Of a stretch of DNA of 64,000 nucleotides, positions 29,335 to 41,783 are shown one piece after another; position 1 is the first letter of the stretch; each line of letters opens with the position of its first letter. This DNA is from Cheilinus undulatus. Taxonomy: Eukaryota; Chordata; Actinopteri; Labriformes; Labridae. Under the pieces are notes generated by a model that saw nothing but the letters and a program-made list of their open reading frames with translations, searched no databases and was not told the origin of the DNA. The stretch covers positions 24,803,855 through 24,867,854 of the forward strand of contig NC_054867.1 of NCBI RefSeq assembly GCF_018320785.1, in the 5' to 3' direction. Position numbers and translations under genes: made by a program.

Positions 29335-29637
29335 ATTTTTTTTGCTGGTTCGCTTCCCGGTCAGGGCCTTTCTGTGTGGAGTTTGCATGTTCTCCCCGTG
29401 CACGCGTGGGTTCTCTCCGGGTACTCTGGCTTCCTCCCACCACCAAAAACATGCTCATTAGGTTAACTGATCACTCTAAATTGCCCGTAGTGTGCCTGTG
29501 AGTGTGCCTGGTTGTCTGTCTCTATTTGTCAGCCCTGCGACTGACTGTACCCCGCCTCTTGCCCAGTGACAGCTGGGATAGGCTCCAGCCCCCCGACCCG
29601 GAACAGAATAAGGGGTATAGAAAATGGATGGATGGAT
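29335..29637 (+). mobile_element. SINE-like element with B-box-like segment and (GGAT)n tail
   Basis: A B-box-like GGTTCGCTTCCC lies near the 5' end (29347-29358). It is followed by GTGTGGAGTTTGCATGTTCT, GGCTTCCTCCCACC, CTCTAAATTGCCCGTAG and the same 3' tail as at 13340-13482, ending in GGATGGATGGATGG. The tRNA-like start and shared tail suggest a LINE-mobilised SINE. The exact family name is not claimed. Confidence 0.75.
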
Positions 29638-32239
29638 GGTTTCAGTAGAGGACATTAAAGAAGAAGTTACTGTCAAGATGAGTACAAGCAGAAAGATGAG
29701 AGGAGAAGAAAATTGCAACTATTTGACATCATTACCCAGGATGTATTGCACAAAATCAGTAGCCTACATATGAATTTATGTTTTTCAATTTTCTCACAAT
29801 GTAAACTCCTAGTGTGTTTCCTTGAACAAGACACACATCACGGACACAATCATTCCAATAAGGTCAATATATCTCAGCATGCAGGGGTCCCTCTGATAGT
29901 GTTCAGTTTCCTGTTCAAACCAAATTCTTTCGTCAGAATAAATATTTATGCTTTAACTGCATTTTCTAAAGTGTGTTTGGGTCTAAATGTGTGTTTATGT
30001 TTTTGTGTAGCAGGGATTGCCCTGTCACTGGTAACAGTGCTCCACTTCTCCTCAGTGACAAGCAGCAGCACATTGTGGGACAGCTGAGCAAGGGGGAAGG
30101 AGGTGGGAGCAGGGGGGATGGATCAGTCCTCCTCACCCCAGGTTAGCCTCAAGATCATCACTGACCTGGAGAACTGTCATCTGAGCACAGCCGGGAAATC
30201 TTGAATATGGAGGAGGAGAATAAAACAACAACAGTGACAGAGTTGATTATAGGTAGATAAACAAGGAGCTCCATCCTGTATACAATATGTTACACAATGA
30301 ACACAAAGGAGACTGAATTCAGTAAAAAAACTGTTGTTTTACACGTCCTCCTCCTTGTATTTTAGTTTGTTTTTAGACTGTTTTAGGACAGTTATATAAG
30401 TGAAGTAAGCTTTTTTTTATTGATTGTGATTCAGAGAAATTTCCTAAAGCTAAATCCTAAATGCAGGAAAGCTTTAAGAGATTTCTTTAATCCAAAGTCA
30501 ACACTTTTCCATCATCTGAAAGCTTATGCTTCCTCATGTTTTATAAGTTTGCCTTTAGACTAACTGTTCAGCAGCAGATTCCTGCTGAGGATTAACAATA
30601 GGACCTTAGGCAGATGGTATCTCATCAAAATTACTGGAAGCGTATAATAGTGTCTGCATTTTCCCCTCAAAATGGACTGGAAAAACTGACATCAGATTGT
30701 TTGAAGGACTTAAAAAAAAAAAAAAAAAAGGCAAAAATTAAACAATCAGTCTTGACACTGATGGTCTTGTTTGCTTATTTAGCTCAAAAAAGTTATCAGT
30801 ATAGATTTAAGTCTTTTTTATAACAGCCTAAAAACCTCTTAGTGGAGCTTCAAACAGGTAATGATGTACTCAGTTGACTTATTATAGTCTCACAAAGATA
30901 ACAATAGGTCAAATCTTGCAAATAAATTTTGATTGATTTGTTTTAATCTGATCTGTATAAAACATATTGTGTTGTTGTTTAGTCTCCTTGATACGTTTGC
31001 TCTAAGTGGCTTTAGGATAGAGGACTAGCTCCGGACAGAATCCAAACAAATCTTGTTTACTACATCTCAAGTGTTCTCTTCAAAATGCTGAGCCGGGACT
31101 TGTTCCTCAAACGAGACACAAGTGTGCCTGAAACCGCTTCAACACACACACATTGAGTTCTCTAGTTCTGCTGACAATGGGTTAAGATGACAGAGGGTTA
31201 TGAGTGACTCTGACACACTGCAGACCCCCTCCTTGCTGTACCCCAGAGAGCAACACAGGCCTCTTTGTACTCGCTCCACCATCAGTGGCGATCCATCACA
31301 GACTAACCTGACAGCCCGCCGCAGCCCTGCGCCAAGCCTGGACTCTGCACTCTGCCTCACCCCAAACCTGTGGCCAAAGCTCAGGACTGGACCACAATCC
31401 AGCCACCTGACCACTGCACTGGAGGGACCAATCCTCCGCCCGTAATAAAATATTATTTTATTCATTAAGTGGGATACTTAGAGAGATGGAAACAGTTTAA
31501 CTCAAGTCAAAACATTACTGTAGCTTTATTGTCAAAGCTTAAAGATACAGAAGATATTTGTCACAAGTAAACAACAACCATGAAGGGACTTTTCTAGCAA
31601 AAAGTCAATAAGTTGATCACTCAAACCAGGCACCTGTTAACTTGTTTACACTTTTAGTATGTATCCAAACCTGCTCGCAGCCTGTCCTCACGAAGCACTA
31701 ATTAATAGTCTCTTTAAGATACAAGAGCTCTCCTTTGTCACAGTAGACATTTAAACTTGTAATAGCCAGAGAAGCACAGGTGTAGCTAATTACAATGATT
31801 ACAGCTCTGCTCCCTCCAGGTGTACTTAGAAAGTCAACATGTACTTTAACACAAATAAGAGGCACCCATACTTAGTGTAATTAATAACACCTGTGCTCCT
31901 GCTAATGAAATACCTCCATGACACATTTATGCTTTTTGAGACAATTTGACTGTGAAGGACAGGAAAATCCTGGTTCTGGTAAAGTTAAGCTGTGATAATT
32001 ACAATTTTTATTTAATCTGAATTATAACCATGCCTATCAAAGCAGTGAAAAAAGAATTTAATCTATTTATGCTATTGTGCAATATGCCCTTTTTAAATGT
32101 AATTCCCTTTTCTTAAAACAGAATTACCTTTTTATTTGTAATGTTAACGATGTATATGGACACACTAACTAAACCATAAAATTATGTCAGATTTTAGGGC
32201 TAAACCATGGCCAAATTTCAGGATACCAGAGAATAAAGT
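29638..32239. other. Intergenic DNA with one GC-rich short open frame
   Basis: Mostly featureless. At 31200-31442 an ATG-started plus-strand frame of 80 codons (start MSDSDTLQTP, rich in Pro, Ser and Leu) stands out as GC-rich against its surroundings. Its stop is immediately followed by AATAAA (31444-31449). I recognise no homologue and see no RNA evidence, so I do not call it a gene. Confidence 0.35.
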
Positions 32240-33420
32240 AGAAATAATTGAAATAACTTTAGGCAAAAATAGTTAAATAATTGCAGATTAAAGGCAAAAA
32301 TGGTAGAACAGGTTAAAAGTAGCAAAAACTGGGAGAGCTAGGTGGTGAAAAGTGATAAAAGAGTGGCAAAAATGGGTTATGAGGGTAAAAAAAATGGGTT
32401 AAAAGTAGCAAAAAAAGTTGAAAGAGGCAAAAAAAACAAAACAAAAATAGGATAAATAGGAAGTAAAAATGGTGAAAATGGCAAAAAAGTGTCAAAATTT
32501 GTTTGATCATAGCAAAAGATTTTGGTTTAAAGTGGCAAAATAGCAGGTAAATATAGTGAAAAGCTGTTAAAAAGTGACAAAAATGGGTTACATGAAGCAC
32601 AAAGGGGCAAAAATGGTAGCTTAAGTTGTAAAAAGTGTTAAAGTAGCAAGAAATTGGCTAAAGTGGCAAAAATAGGTTGAAAAGGGCAAAAAAGCAAGAA
32701 AGCAGCAAATATGGTGTAAGAAAGTAAAAAGTAACATACATGGAAGGAAAAATTGTGAAAAATAGCAAAAAAAAAAGAACAAAAATTGGTTTAACAGGAA
32801 CGATGGGACAATTCTATCATATATGGACTCCATTTCTTGATTATGTGGGGCCGAGAATATGCAGTATATTCTGGAGGGCTCTTCCTAAACCAAGAAAAGA
32901 TGGCTGGTAGACAAGGGGAGGCTCTGTTGTCTGTATTGCTTCACTCACTGTATGTGTCAATGATAACAATGTTTCAACAATTCGATATTCTACTTTGTAA
33001 TACAGGACTGTGCTGTGCTCTGTGTTTAAGTTGGAAATTGTGCTTATTTTGTTTTGGGGGAATAGAGTGTTAATGTAAAAGGTACACACTGTTTGACCAA
33101 GATGTGGTGCTTAATTGTCAATAAAAATATTAAAAAAAAAAAAAAAAAAAGGTCTAACAAAAAATTGGCTTAAAATGGCAAAATGGACAGTTAAAATAGT
33201 AAAAAGCAGTTAAAAGTGTCAAAAATGGGTGAAAAGAAGCACAAAGGGGCAAAAATGTGTGGCAAAATTGGCTGAAAGTGGCAAAATGGGTTTAATGTGG
33301 AAACAAATGTGGCAAAATGAGCAGAAACAGTAATGAAAAGGGGTAAAAGTAAATGGTGATAAGCAGAAGATATGGTTTAAGAGAGAAAAAGTAGCAAAAA
33401 TCTGAAGTAAAAATGGTTAA
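32240..33420. repeat. Second array of the AAAAGTGGC minisatellite
   Basis: Imperfect units such as AAAAGTGGCAAAAATGGGTT and TTAAAGTGGCAAAATAGC run across this interval. They are interrupted at about 32797-33150 by a polyadenylated insertion. The unit matches the array at 245-690. Long lysine-rich or (antisense) phenylalanine-rich frames here are composition artefacts. Confidence 0.75.
32797..33150 (+). mobile_element. 5'-truncated retroposed insertion with poly(A) tail
   Basis: A unique-looking 330-bp segment interrupts the minisatellite and ends in CAATAAAAATATT followed by A19 (33132-33150). Directly after the tail is GGTCTAACA. GGTTTAACA stands just before the insertion (32788-32796), a likely target duplication with one mismatch. 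This is the signature of LINE-machinery retroposition. The source (LINE 3' end or cellular transcript) is not recognised; the internal 78-codon frame gives no clue. Confidence 0.6.
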
Positions 33421-33812
33421 AAGTGCTACCCAATATCCCATCCCAACACAACACAACAGAATTTTCAACTGTTTAACATTTACAATTTCAAATAGGAGTG
33501 GCCCCAAGAGGAAAATCACTCCTAACCACTGGAAAATCTGCCAAGATAGAACCATCAGAAAATTAGACCTGTGCTGGCCTTGTTCAGAAGGTAGGAATAA
33601 GACCTAAAATCAGCTAGGATATCTGGTAGTATGTACTCCACATAACCTGCAGCTGCAGTTTACATGCCAGATATAAAGTCAGTGAAGTCACAGGAGCTTT
33701 AGGACTAAATGTGACTGCTATGATGTAGTAGTGCAAATTAACAAAAAACAAAAACAAAACAGAATTTTTCTAGACCATCATCTAATATTTCTGCATTAAC
33801 CCGTAATTTGGA

Positions 33813-33831
33813 CCCCCCCCCCCCCCCCCCC
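33813..33831. repeat. C19 homopolymer tract
   Basis: Nineteen consecutive C residues, in an otherwise AT-rich stretch, followed by TTCAAAAAAGAA. It could fold as an i-motif/G-quadruplex but is also a known trouble spot for sequencing length. Confidence 0.9.
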
Positions 33832-34099
33832 TTCAAAAAAGAATAGTTGCTATAACATTTCACATACATATTTTATATCAAATATGATATGTGAGGGTTT
33901 TTTGACAACTGATAATCCACTGGATGGCATTTTTAAAAATCCTTTATTAGATTGTATATAACTTTTTTAGGATATTATTGATCATGTTGATTAGATAAAG
34001 GTCTCACAGAATCACATATGGAATATGATACAATTGACTTTAAAGTGTAAGTAATAACTTTGACAAAGCTGAAAGTGAAGACATTCAGAGAAGGGAACC

Positions 34100-35096
34100 A
34101 GTAACAGGTGTCCAAGGCTTGTGAAGATGTGCCATTCTCCCACTCTGTTCCTGTCCCAGTTAAAGGTATGCAGTTGCCTTCCTTTTCTCCCAAATACCTA
34201 TGTGACAACTATAGTGATATTAGAAAGTGGAAGCGTTCAGGAACAACAGCACCTCAGACACGAAGTGGAGGCCACGTAAAATCACAGAGGGGGTTAATGG
34301 CTGCCCAGGTGCATGGTGTGTAAAAGTCTCCAAAGCTCTGCTGATTCATAGCTGAAGAATTCTGAACTTCCACTGGTGTGAATGTAAGCATAAAAACTGC
34401 AGAAGGAGCTCCATGGCATAGTTTTCCACGTAAGCGGCTGCATGCAAGCCTCACACCACTAATTTCAATGCCAAGCTTCAGATAGAGTGGTGTAAAACAC
34501 ATCAGACTGGACATCAGACTGTGGAGCAGTAGAGACATGGTCTGTGGAGTGAAGAATCAGGCTTCTTTGTTTGGCAGTCAGATAGAGGAGTTTGGGTTTG
34601 CCAGATGCCAGGAGAAAGTTTGGTGGAGAAGGGATAAAGATAGGGGGCTTTTTTCAGGGCAGTCTTAATGCTTCAGCATACCAAGATATTATGGACAATG
34701 CTTACAACTTCGTGGCAACAGTTTGGGAAAGGCCCTTTTCTATTCCAACATCACTGTAGCCCAGTGCACAAAGCAAGGACTATAATGACATGGTTTGACG
34801 AGTTTCAGTGTGGAAGAAGTTGACTGAATTACACAGAGCCTTGACCTCATTCCCATCGAGCACCTTTGGGATGAACCAGAATGGAAATTATGAACCAGGC
34901 CTTCTTGTTCAACATCAGTGCCAGAACCTCAAAAATGATCTACAGAATAAATGGGCACAAATTCTCACAAAACAGTAAAAGAGTGGAGGCTGTTACAACT
35001 GTAAAAAGGGGGAGGGGGATTCCATAAAAGTACATGCATTTGAATACAATGTCATTACAGTCCCTGTTGGTGGCCAAATACTTTTGTCTATATAGC
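34100..35096 (+). mobile_element. Decayed Tc1-like transposon
   Basis: Plus-strand fragments match Tc1-family transposase sequence by eye, including a region ending in a CCCATCGAGCACCTTTGGGA block (the Pro-Ile-Glu-His-Leu-Trp end of the DDE domain) near 34852-34871. The right end is CAAATACTTTTGTCTATATAG (35076-35096), a Tc1-type terminus. No intact frame remains and the left terminus was not found. Confidence 0.6.
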
Positions 35097-35900
35097 GTAA
35101 ATCTGGGATACTGGGGAGGATAATTGGTAATAGGATTGGATACAACACCAATAACTACTGCAAACAGTATCAAACCTGGTGTGCTTGTTAAGAGGTGTGC
35201 TAGACTCCATCAACCACTGCCTGTCAGGTTTGTGTATCAATACTGTGATAAACCTATACAGCAGTGATGTCGGATACACTGGGATGTAACTCACCCCACA
35301 CTATGCCAGTCATTCCAGGCCACTTCTCTGATGACTGAGTTGTGTATTTTGGCTGATCATCCATGATAGCGGAAGCTGGTCCAAATTAGCCAGTGAGCTA
35401 TGAGGTGAATCATGTCCTGGAAGGATTAACACCCATTGGCTAGGCTAACACTACGAACGACTGGAAGAGGTCAGAACAGGGAGGGCCAAACCTCTGCGTG
35501 TTTGTCTGATTATTGTTCCTTTGACTTCAGATTATTACAGGAGCCAATGTCATCTTTGTTCTCAACTTACTGTACTTTCCTCTGTCCGTTCCAGTACAGG
35601 CCTGTCTCAGTTGTGAGCGTCATTCAGAAGGTCACTAGCATCATAGTGTGCATTATCTTAGAAGAAAAGTCAGAGGATATGAATTTGGTTATGTAAAACT
35701 AAGACCTGACAGTCTTACTTTGAAGTTTTTATGTAACAGCATCAACCCAGTTTATCATTCTGAAAATTCAGTCGTGACAAAGTGTTTATCCGTGACCTAG
35801 TTTTGAGCAAACAACAATCTCTGGCCTCATTCTCTTCACATCTACAACCAGGAGTCAAACAAATACATGCCACTGCATATCATTGGCTCCTAGTAGAAGT
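35097..35900. other. Intergenic DNA upstream of the myog promoter
   Basis: No gene or transposon end was recognised. Possible distal regulatory DNA of myog by position only. Confidence 0.35.
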
Positions 35901-36448
35901 GACAGCTGTCTCCAGACTGTCCCTTCTCCCTTTCAACCCCTTCATGGCAGGGGCATTCATGTATAGAGTCATGGAGGGAGACGCGAGTCTGGGATTAGCT
36001 CATTAAGAAGGACATCTTTGATCCGAGTTTATCTCTCCCATTTCCAAGGCAACTTGATCATATCCTGGCCTCTTAAGCGCATGGACCTGCACAAGGGCAC
36101 ACACACACACACACACAAAGCAGGCCCTAAAGCCCCTAGAGAGCAGGGCCCAACAAAGATGTGAAGTGTAGATGTGCAGCAACAGCTAAACGTCGTGTCA
36201 GGTTTCTGGGGGCTCGTGCTAAATTTAACCCTGTGATCCTGCAGCAGGCAGAGGGGTTTAAATGCCAGCCTACAGTTGCTCCACACCAGTTGTTCTCCAC
36301 ACGTCTTCCTCTCATCACAAACTTAAGCCGTGGACGAAGACAGACTCAGACACGTTCACTCAAACACACAAGCTCAGGACCGAAGACAACACAGTAGCAC
36401 AGTTTCACTGGAATTTTCAGCCCATTTCAGACCACTTTGTTGTCCAGT
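35901..36448 (+). promoter_or_regulatory. myog: myog promoter and 5' UTR (MEF3, MEF2, TATA-like, E-boxes)
   Basis: In order: E-box CAGCTG at 35903-35908; MEF3 site TCAGGTT at 36198-36204; MEF2 site CTAAATTTAA at 36219-36228 (fits YTAWWWWTAR); TATA-like TTTAAAT at 36257-36263; two CAGTTG E-boxes near 36272 and 36292. In mammals the proximal myogenin promoter is driven by Six factors at MEF3, Mef2 at its site and MyoD/Myf5 at E-boxes, with similar close spacing. The start site would be near 36285-36290, leaving a 5' UTR of about 160 nt. A (CA)n run sits at 36100-36117. Confidence 0.7.
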
Positions 36449-37956
36449 ATGGAGCTTTTTGAGACCAACCCATACTTCTTCCCTGACCAGCGCTTCTATG
36501 AGGGAGGAGACAGCTACTTTCCCTCACGCTTGCCCGGAGGGTACGACCAAGGTGCCTACCAGGATAGGAACTCCATGATGGGCTTGTGTGGGAGTATGTC
36601 CGGGGGTATTGGAGTCGGGGTGACGGGGACGGAGGACAAAGCCTCACCATCCAGCCTGTCTCCTCACTCTGAGCCTCACTGCCCTGGTCAGTGTCTACCC
36701 TGGGCCTGTAAGCTGTGCAAGAGGAAGACGGTGACCATGGACCGCCGGAGGGCGGCCACGCTTAGGGAGAAGAGGCGCCTGAAGAAGGTGAACGAGGCCT
36801 TTGATGCTCTGAAGAGGAGCACCTTGATGAACCCAAATCAAAGGCTGCCCAAGGTGGAGATCCTGAGGAGTGCCATCCAGTACATCGAAAGGCTGCAAGC
36901 ACTGGTGTCCTCCCTTAACCAGCAGGACAATGAGACGGGACAGCAGGGACTACACTACAGACCCAGCCCGACCCAGGCAAGAGTGAGTAGGAGGGAGGAT
37001 TGACAAAAAGTCTGATTTTTAACATGAAGTGCCAAACAGAAGGAACAGACAGGGAGATATGTAGCTGGAAGATGTCACAATGCTCCTTAGAGGATGTGAC
37101 TTTTTGTTTAATACTCTTACAAATACTATACTATTACTTTACACTATTTATACTCCCTGAGAATTTTTTTCTGTGAAGATAATGTTAGGTTCAAATTTGG
37201 CTGACAGAATCAATCTTCATATTAAGGCAAAAAAATATGACAAAATATTACCTAAAACTATCTTTAGAATTGTAAAGTTTTGCTATTTTAAATGTTTGGG
37301 AAGGAGACATCAATAAAATGATCAAACAGATGCAAAAACAGATTAAGGAACTAGCTAATCATGTCAATTTTTCCTGTTCAGTGTTTTTAAGGTGTCTTAA
37401 GTTTATATTTGCATCTCTATAGTCCAAAAACCTTGTTATATTTAACTGTACCTTATTTTTAAATGTCTTGTTTAACTGGTTGAAAGTGTTTTTAAAGCAC
37501 ATTTGCCTCTGACAGGTTAGACCGAGTGTTCGTTTGTATATGTGTGTGGTATTACGCTTCACTCCAGTGTGTGCTCTGTCTCCATGTGGGGTGGGGTGTG
37601 CCGTGTCATAACACACAGTGACTGACAGCAACTTGTGTGAATCTCCATGGTAACAGGTGTCGTCGTCTAGTGAGCCCAGTTCTGGCAGCACCTGCTGCAG
37701 CAGCCCTGAGTGGAGCAGCACTCCCGAGCAGTGCACGCAGAGCTACAGCAGCGAGGGTGAGCACACATCACATACAGGATCATCATTACACAGCACAGGA
37801 ACTCCAGTACTCAGATTCTGATTATGTCTCTTTGCAGATCTCCTGAGTGTTGCAGACTCTCCAGAGCACAGGAACATGCAGGCCCTGACCTCCATCGTGG
37901 ACAGCATCTCTGCAGCAGATGGAGCTGTGGCTTTTCCAATGGACATTCCCAAATAG
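36449..37956 (+). CDS. myog: Myogenin, myogenic bHLH factor, complete, 250 residues
   Basis: Myogenin is a nuclear E-box-binding activator that dimerises with E proteins and drives myoblast fusion and terminal muscle differentiation. Exons: 36449-36982, 37657-37756, 37838-37956 (534+100+119 nt). The ATG gives [13 protein letters not shown], the start typical of myogenin. Features: [12 protein letters not shown] (77-88), the Cys/His region with the tryptophan motif that contacts Pbx/Meis; bHLH at about 97-150 with the myogenic Ala-Thr pair in [12 protein letters not shown] and the junction Lys; a Ser-rich exon 2 ([14 protein letters not shown]); and C-terminal helix [11 protein letters not shown], followed by the end FPMDIPK. 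The three-exon structure with bHLH wholly in exon 1 is that of the MyoD family. The Gly-rich insert at 48-60 is longer than in mammals. Confidence 0.98.
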
Positions 37957-38700
37957 ACCCTCCATACAGCAGACCCATGGGTGCAGAAAAATAAGCAAAT
38001 CAAAAATTGGCAAAGCAAGCTGAGGAACAGTCCAAAAAAGTGTATTTAATTTATTTATTTGAGCTCTACTGATCTGAATGTCTTAGGCTAAAATGTAAAA
38101 GTAGGGATTAGTTCAAATCGTCTCTCTGCTGAAAAAATGGGTCTGCTAGCTAAACTGAATTCCTCCTGATCACAATGAGGCCTCATTCCCTTTTATTCCT
38201 TGCCTTATCCCGCGGTCCAGACCTGCCCGTCACAGCCACTGGAGCTTAGTCCAACCACAGATTAAAGGACTTTGCTGTATGAACCTAACACCTTCTTCCA
38301 AAAGTGGACCTCTGTTAGTCTGCTGTCCAGTCTGATAGATCCACAGAGGAGCATTAAGGCCGAGCTTTCCTTTTACTTAATTTAAGTTTTCCTCTTTTCG
38401 AAAGCTTTCCCTCATATTTCATTCATTTTGTGTGTGTTTTTATGCTTAAAAAACATGAGTTTATTTGTGGGGCCAATATGTACCATAGCAGTTTTGACCA
38501 AGATCTGCTTAATTTAAACTGGTAATGAATGCTAGTGATGTAAATACGTTCCCTTTTTCTACAGAGTGGTTTTGCCATTTTATTTTTTATTTTTTGCTAA
38601 CTTATTTTTGACTTTTATAACTACGATTGTTGTGTATTTAGATGTTGCAAGCTGAAATTTTCTGTCCAATTCTTGCAATAAAGACCATTTTCAATACATT
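37957..38700 (+). terminator. myog: myog 3' UTR and poly(A) signal
   Basis: AATAAA at 38677-38682 after a 720-nt AT-rich tail gives a conventional 3' end; sequence beyond it turns to intergenic repeats. Confidence 0.7.
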
Positions 38701-39111
38701 TTGTGTCAATACTTCAACACATGTATCTGCATGTAAGTGTTGCATCCATTAAAAGGAGAGATAATTTCAAGTTGCCAATAGTGGCTGCAATGCAGTTTCA
38801 AAACCACTTAGCTGACATGATCTAACTCACTGAAAAAATATCTGCACACGTGTTGTTAAACATTCAATCTTCTTTTCAACTCCAGTGTTGTGTCTTAAAG
38901 CTCCAGTGAGGAGTTTTAACTGGTCATGAATCAGGTTGAGGGTTCGATCTCCAGCTCCTGTGGTCACATGTTGATGTGTCTTAACTCCAGACTGCTCCTA
39001 CAGCGGCATCAGTGGCTTGTGAATGTGAATAGGGCATTGTCTGGCCACTCCACATAGCATTGTTGCTGTCACTGTATTAATGTGGAGCTAAAGGGTAAGT
39101 GCGACCTGCAG

Positions 39112-40173
39112 TGTAAAAAGTAGAGATTCATGATATTATCTGCACAATATTGGAATTGACCATCACTTTTTCAATTTGTTATCTTGCAACCTGATGAAAC
39201 AGTTGAAAAAAAAACATATGTATTCTCAGTAATCTCACTGATCATGACAAAGTGAAAACAGATTTTTTTTTTTTTTTTTACGAATTTACAAAAAATAATA
39301 ATTTTAAAAAACTAAAATATGACATTGACATAAGCTAAGGTGCCTCCCATTACTCCCAGTCATTGCTGAGATGTTTCTACACCCTGATTGAAGTCCACCT
39401 GTGGTAAAACCAATTGATTGGACATGATTTGGAAAGGCACACACCTCTCTATAGAATACCTCACAGCTGAAAATGCATATCAGAGCAAAAACCAAGCCAT
39501 GAGGTCAAAGGATCTGCCTGAAGAGCTCAGAGACAGGTTTTGTTGCAAGGCAAAGATCTGGAGGATACAAATAAATTCTGTTGCAGTGGAAGCTCTCAAG
39601 AGCTCAGTGGCCTCCATAAATCTCAAATGGAAGAAGTTTGGCACAATCAGGACTTTTCCAAGAGCTGGTTGCTTGGCCAGACTGAGCAACTGGGCAGAGA
39701 ATGGTCTTAGTAAGAAAGGATAACAATGTGAATGTTCAGGAGAGGCCAAGTCAAAGCCAATACCTCAATCCAATAGAGAATTTGTGGCTGGACTTGGAAA
39801 GGGCGGTTCATGCCTGATCCCTGTGCAATCTTACAGAGCTTGAGCACATTTGAAAAAAAGAATGGAGTAAAATTGTAGTGTCTAGATGTGCAAGCCTGAT
39901 TGAGACCTATCCACACATTCTCAGTGCTGTGATTGCAGCCAAAGTTGCATCTACTAAATACTGACTTAAAGGGTGAATTTTTAAGCACTTTCTTACATTA
40001 CATATCTTTATTTACTTGACATTACTTTGTTGAAATCTGTTTTCACTTTGATATTAAAGAGGTCTTTTTGTCAATTGTTTTTTTTAAAGCCAAATTATAT
40101 TGACCATGGCTGATTTATAAAATCAATAAAAGGATAAAACATCCATAGGATCAATACTTTTTCTAGGTACTGT
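39112..40173 (+). mobile_element. Internally deleted Tc1-like transposon
   Basis: The 5' part contains the leader and a transposase-start-like segment (39420-39720). The sequence then jumps to the DDE-domain 3' portion (AGGCCAAGTCAAAGCC then CAATCCAATAGAGAATTTGT, near 39745-39785) and the typical tail with GAAATCTGTTTTCACTTTGA. The right end is ATACTTTTTCTAGGTACTG (about 40155-40173). The left end near CAGTGTAAAAAGTAGAG is weak. It is related by eye to the elements at 51.3 and 58-59.7 kb. Not functional. Confidence 0.65.
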
Positions 40174-41783
40174 AAAGTGGATTTTCATCTTGGATTTGTT
40201 GTAAACATTACACTGCCTCTGTGATGTTATGTGTACCTCATCTCTTGCCTCCTGAGAAAATGGCCCATCGGTTACAGATTGTCCACACTTTAACATGAAA
40301 AGGAACACATGATCCAAATCTTTAAAAAACAGCTTTACTTATGTCTATATAGTGTCATAAATACAGTTCACTTTTTTTAAATAGCCAAATAATAAAATCT
40401 TGATTTGTCAGCATTGTTTCACACCTGGAATAAAGACACAGTACTCATAGCTGCCACATAGCACGTTACACCTTAGACACCTTGGAAAAAACTGTAAAAT
40501 AAATAAAGATAAAGAAAATATAAGATTGTACACCACCCATCCAGCTTTTCACTGGTTCTTCACTGTGTTCTCATTGGATGAGGAGTTGGTCAGCCAAGAG
40601 GACTGACTGCTCACTGGCACGTCTCAATGGCAACTAAAAGGGAGGCGGCAGAGTCCGTCACTCTGAGCAGTATTGAGTGTTTATCATTGGCTGATGTTGA
40701 GCAGCAGTTTACAGTTTGATTTGAGAGAAAGAAGGGAATCAACAGAGAGGAGCTACAGTGTTCACACTACCCATCCACAGGAGAAAGTCATGGTCACATG
40801 GCTGGGGTCGGACTTTCATACTCAACACGCACGCGCGCACACACTCTTCATATTAAAGGATTCTCTCTATTCTAGGCTACATAGTGTCATACTGAAGGCG
40901 AGAGAGGCGAAAAGAGAGGAGAGGTAACAGCTACATAGTGTCAAAAGAGGATGAGAATGAGGGGAAAAGGAAAGAAAGAGAAGAAGAGGCAAAGAGAGAA
41001 GTCTGAAATTGGACCCATGAACCTGTGAAGAGTCCTTGTAGAAACACACCCCCTCCCACTAACAAGTCACACACTTACGGCATACGGCAAAAGACACACA
41101 AAGGTCCGACACAGAGAGAAAGAGAAAGAAAGAGGAAGAGAGAGAGAGAACAGTCACTATCGAATACAGGGCATTGGGTTTCATACAGCAATGATATTAT
41201 ATTATTTTCCATAGATATTTCCAATATATATATATAATATTTCTATAAAAAACATAAGTCATCCATTTTATGTACAGAGACGATTAATGAGTAATACCTT
41301 GCATAACCGGTAGAGGGGCATGTGCAGTGGGATCTGCCTTTTATACAAGTATTCATCATTCCCAAGTTCAAACAAATGGCCTGTTACCACCATTTCTAGT
41401 CTTTTTTACACTAAACAACTCTGGTTGCCTTAGAGGTGATAACACAGGATTATTGGTTTGGACTTGGCCATGTTGAGAGATTAGAACCAGGACAAGAACC
41501 CACAGCTGAGACCAAGGGAGCAGGAGCACAACACCACAACAACAAGGCTACTGGGAGCACTGGGGTAAACTGGGAGAGACAGGGACGAGTCTCCTTTACA
41601 GCAGCGAGTGCAGCCAACGAGCACTCTCAAGAGTTCAAAAGTCAGAGTTGGCCTCTGTATTGCACATGTCCGAAGGAGAGGTGAGAGGTGAAAGGTGGGA
41701 GGTAAGGCTGGGTAGCATAGGGGCGAAGAGCACCCCCACCCAGTGGCACCCAGGACTCCCTCTCCAGATTTGGCATATCACTC
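40174..41783 (-). other. ppfia4: Downstream of ppfia4 stop: probable 3' UTR plus intergenic DNA
   Basis: Holds the minus-strand 3' UTR of ppfia4, whose end I could not fix because no convincing minus-strand poly(A) hexamer was seen outside a transposon. A purine-rich tract (AGAGAGAAAGAGAAAGAAAG-like) runs at about 40900-41150, with GA runs. No other gene was recognised. Confidence 0.4.

Noticed and set aside
32313-33555. Phe/Leu-rich minus-strand frames resembling membrane proteins
   Set aside because: They are translations of the AAAAGTGGC minisatellite.
38890-39100. GGTTCGATCTCC near 38943 as a tRNA or SINE B-box
   Set aside because: No matching A-box, acceptor stem or element ends could be found.
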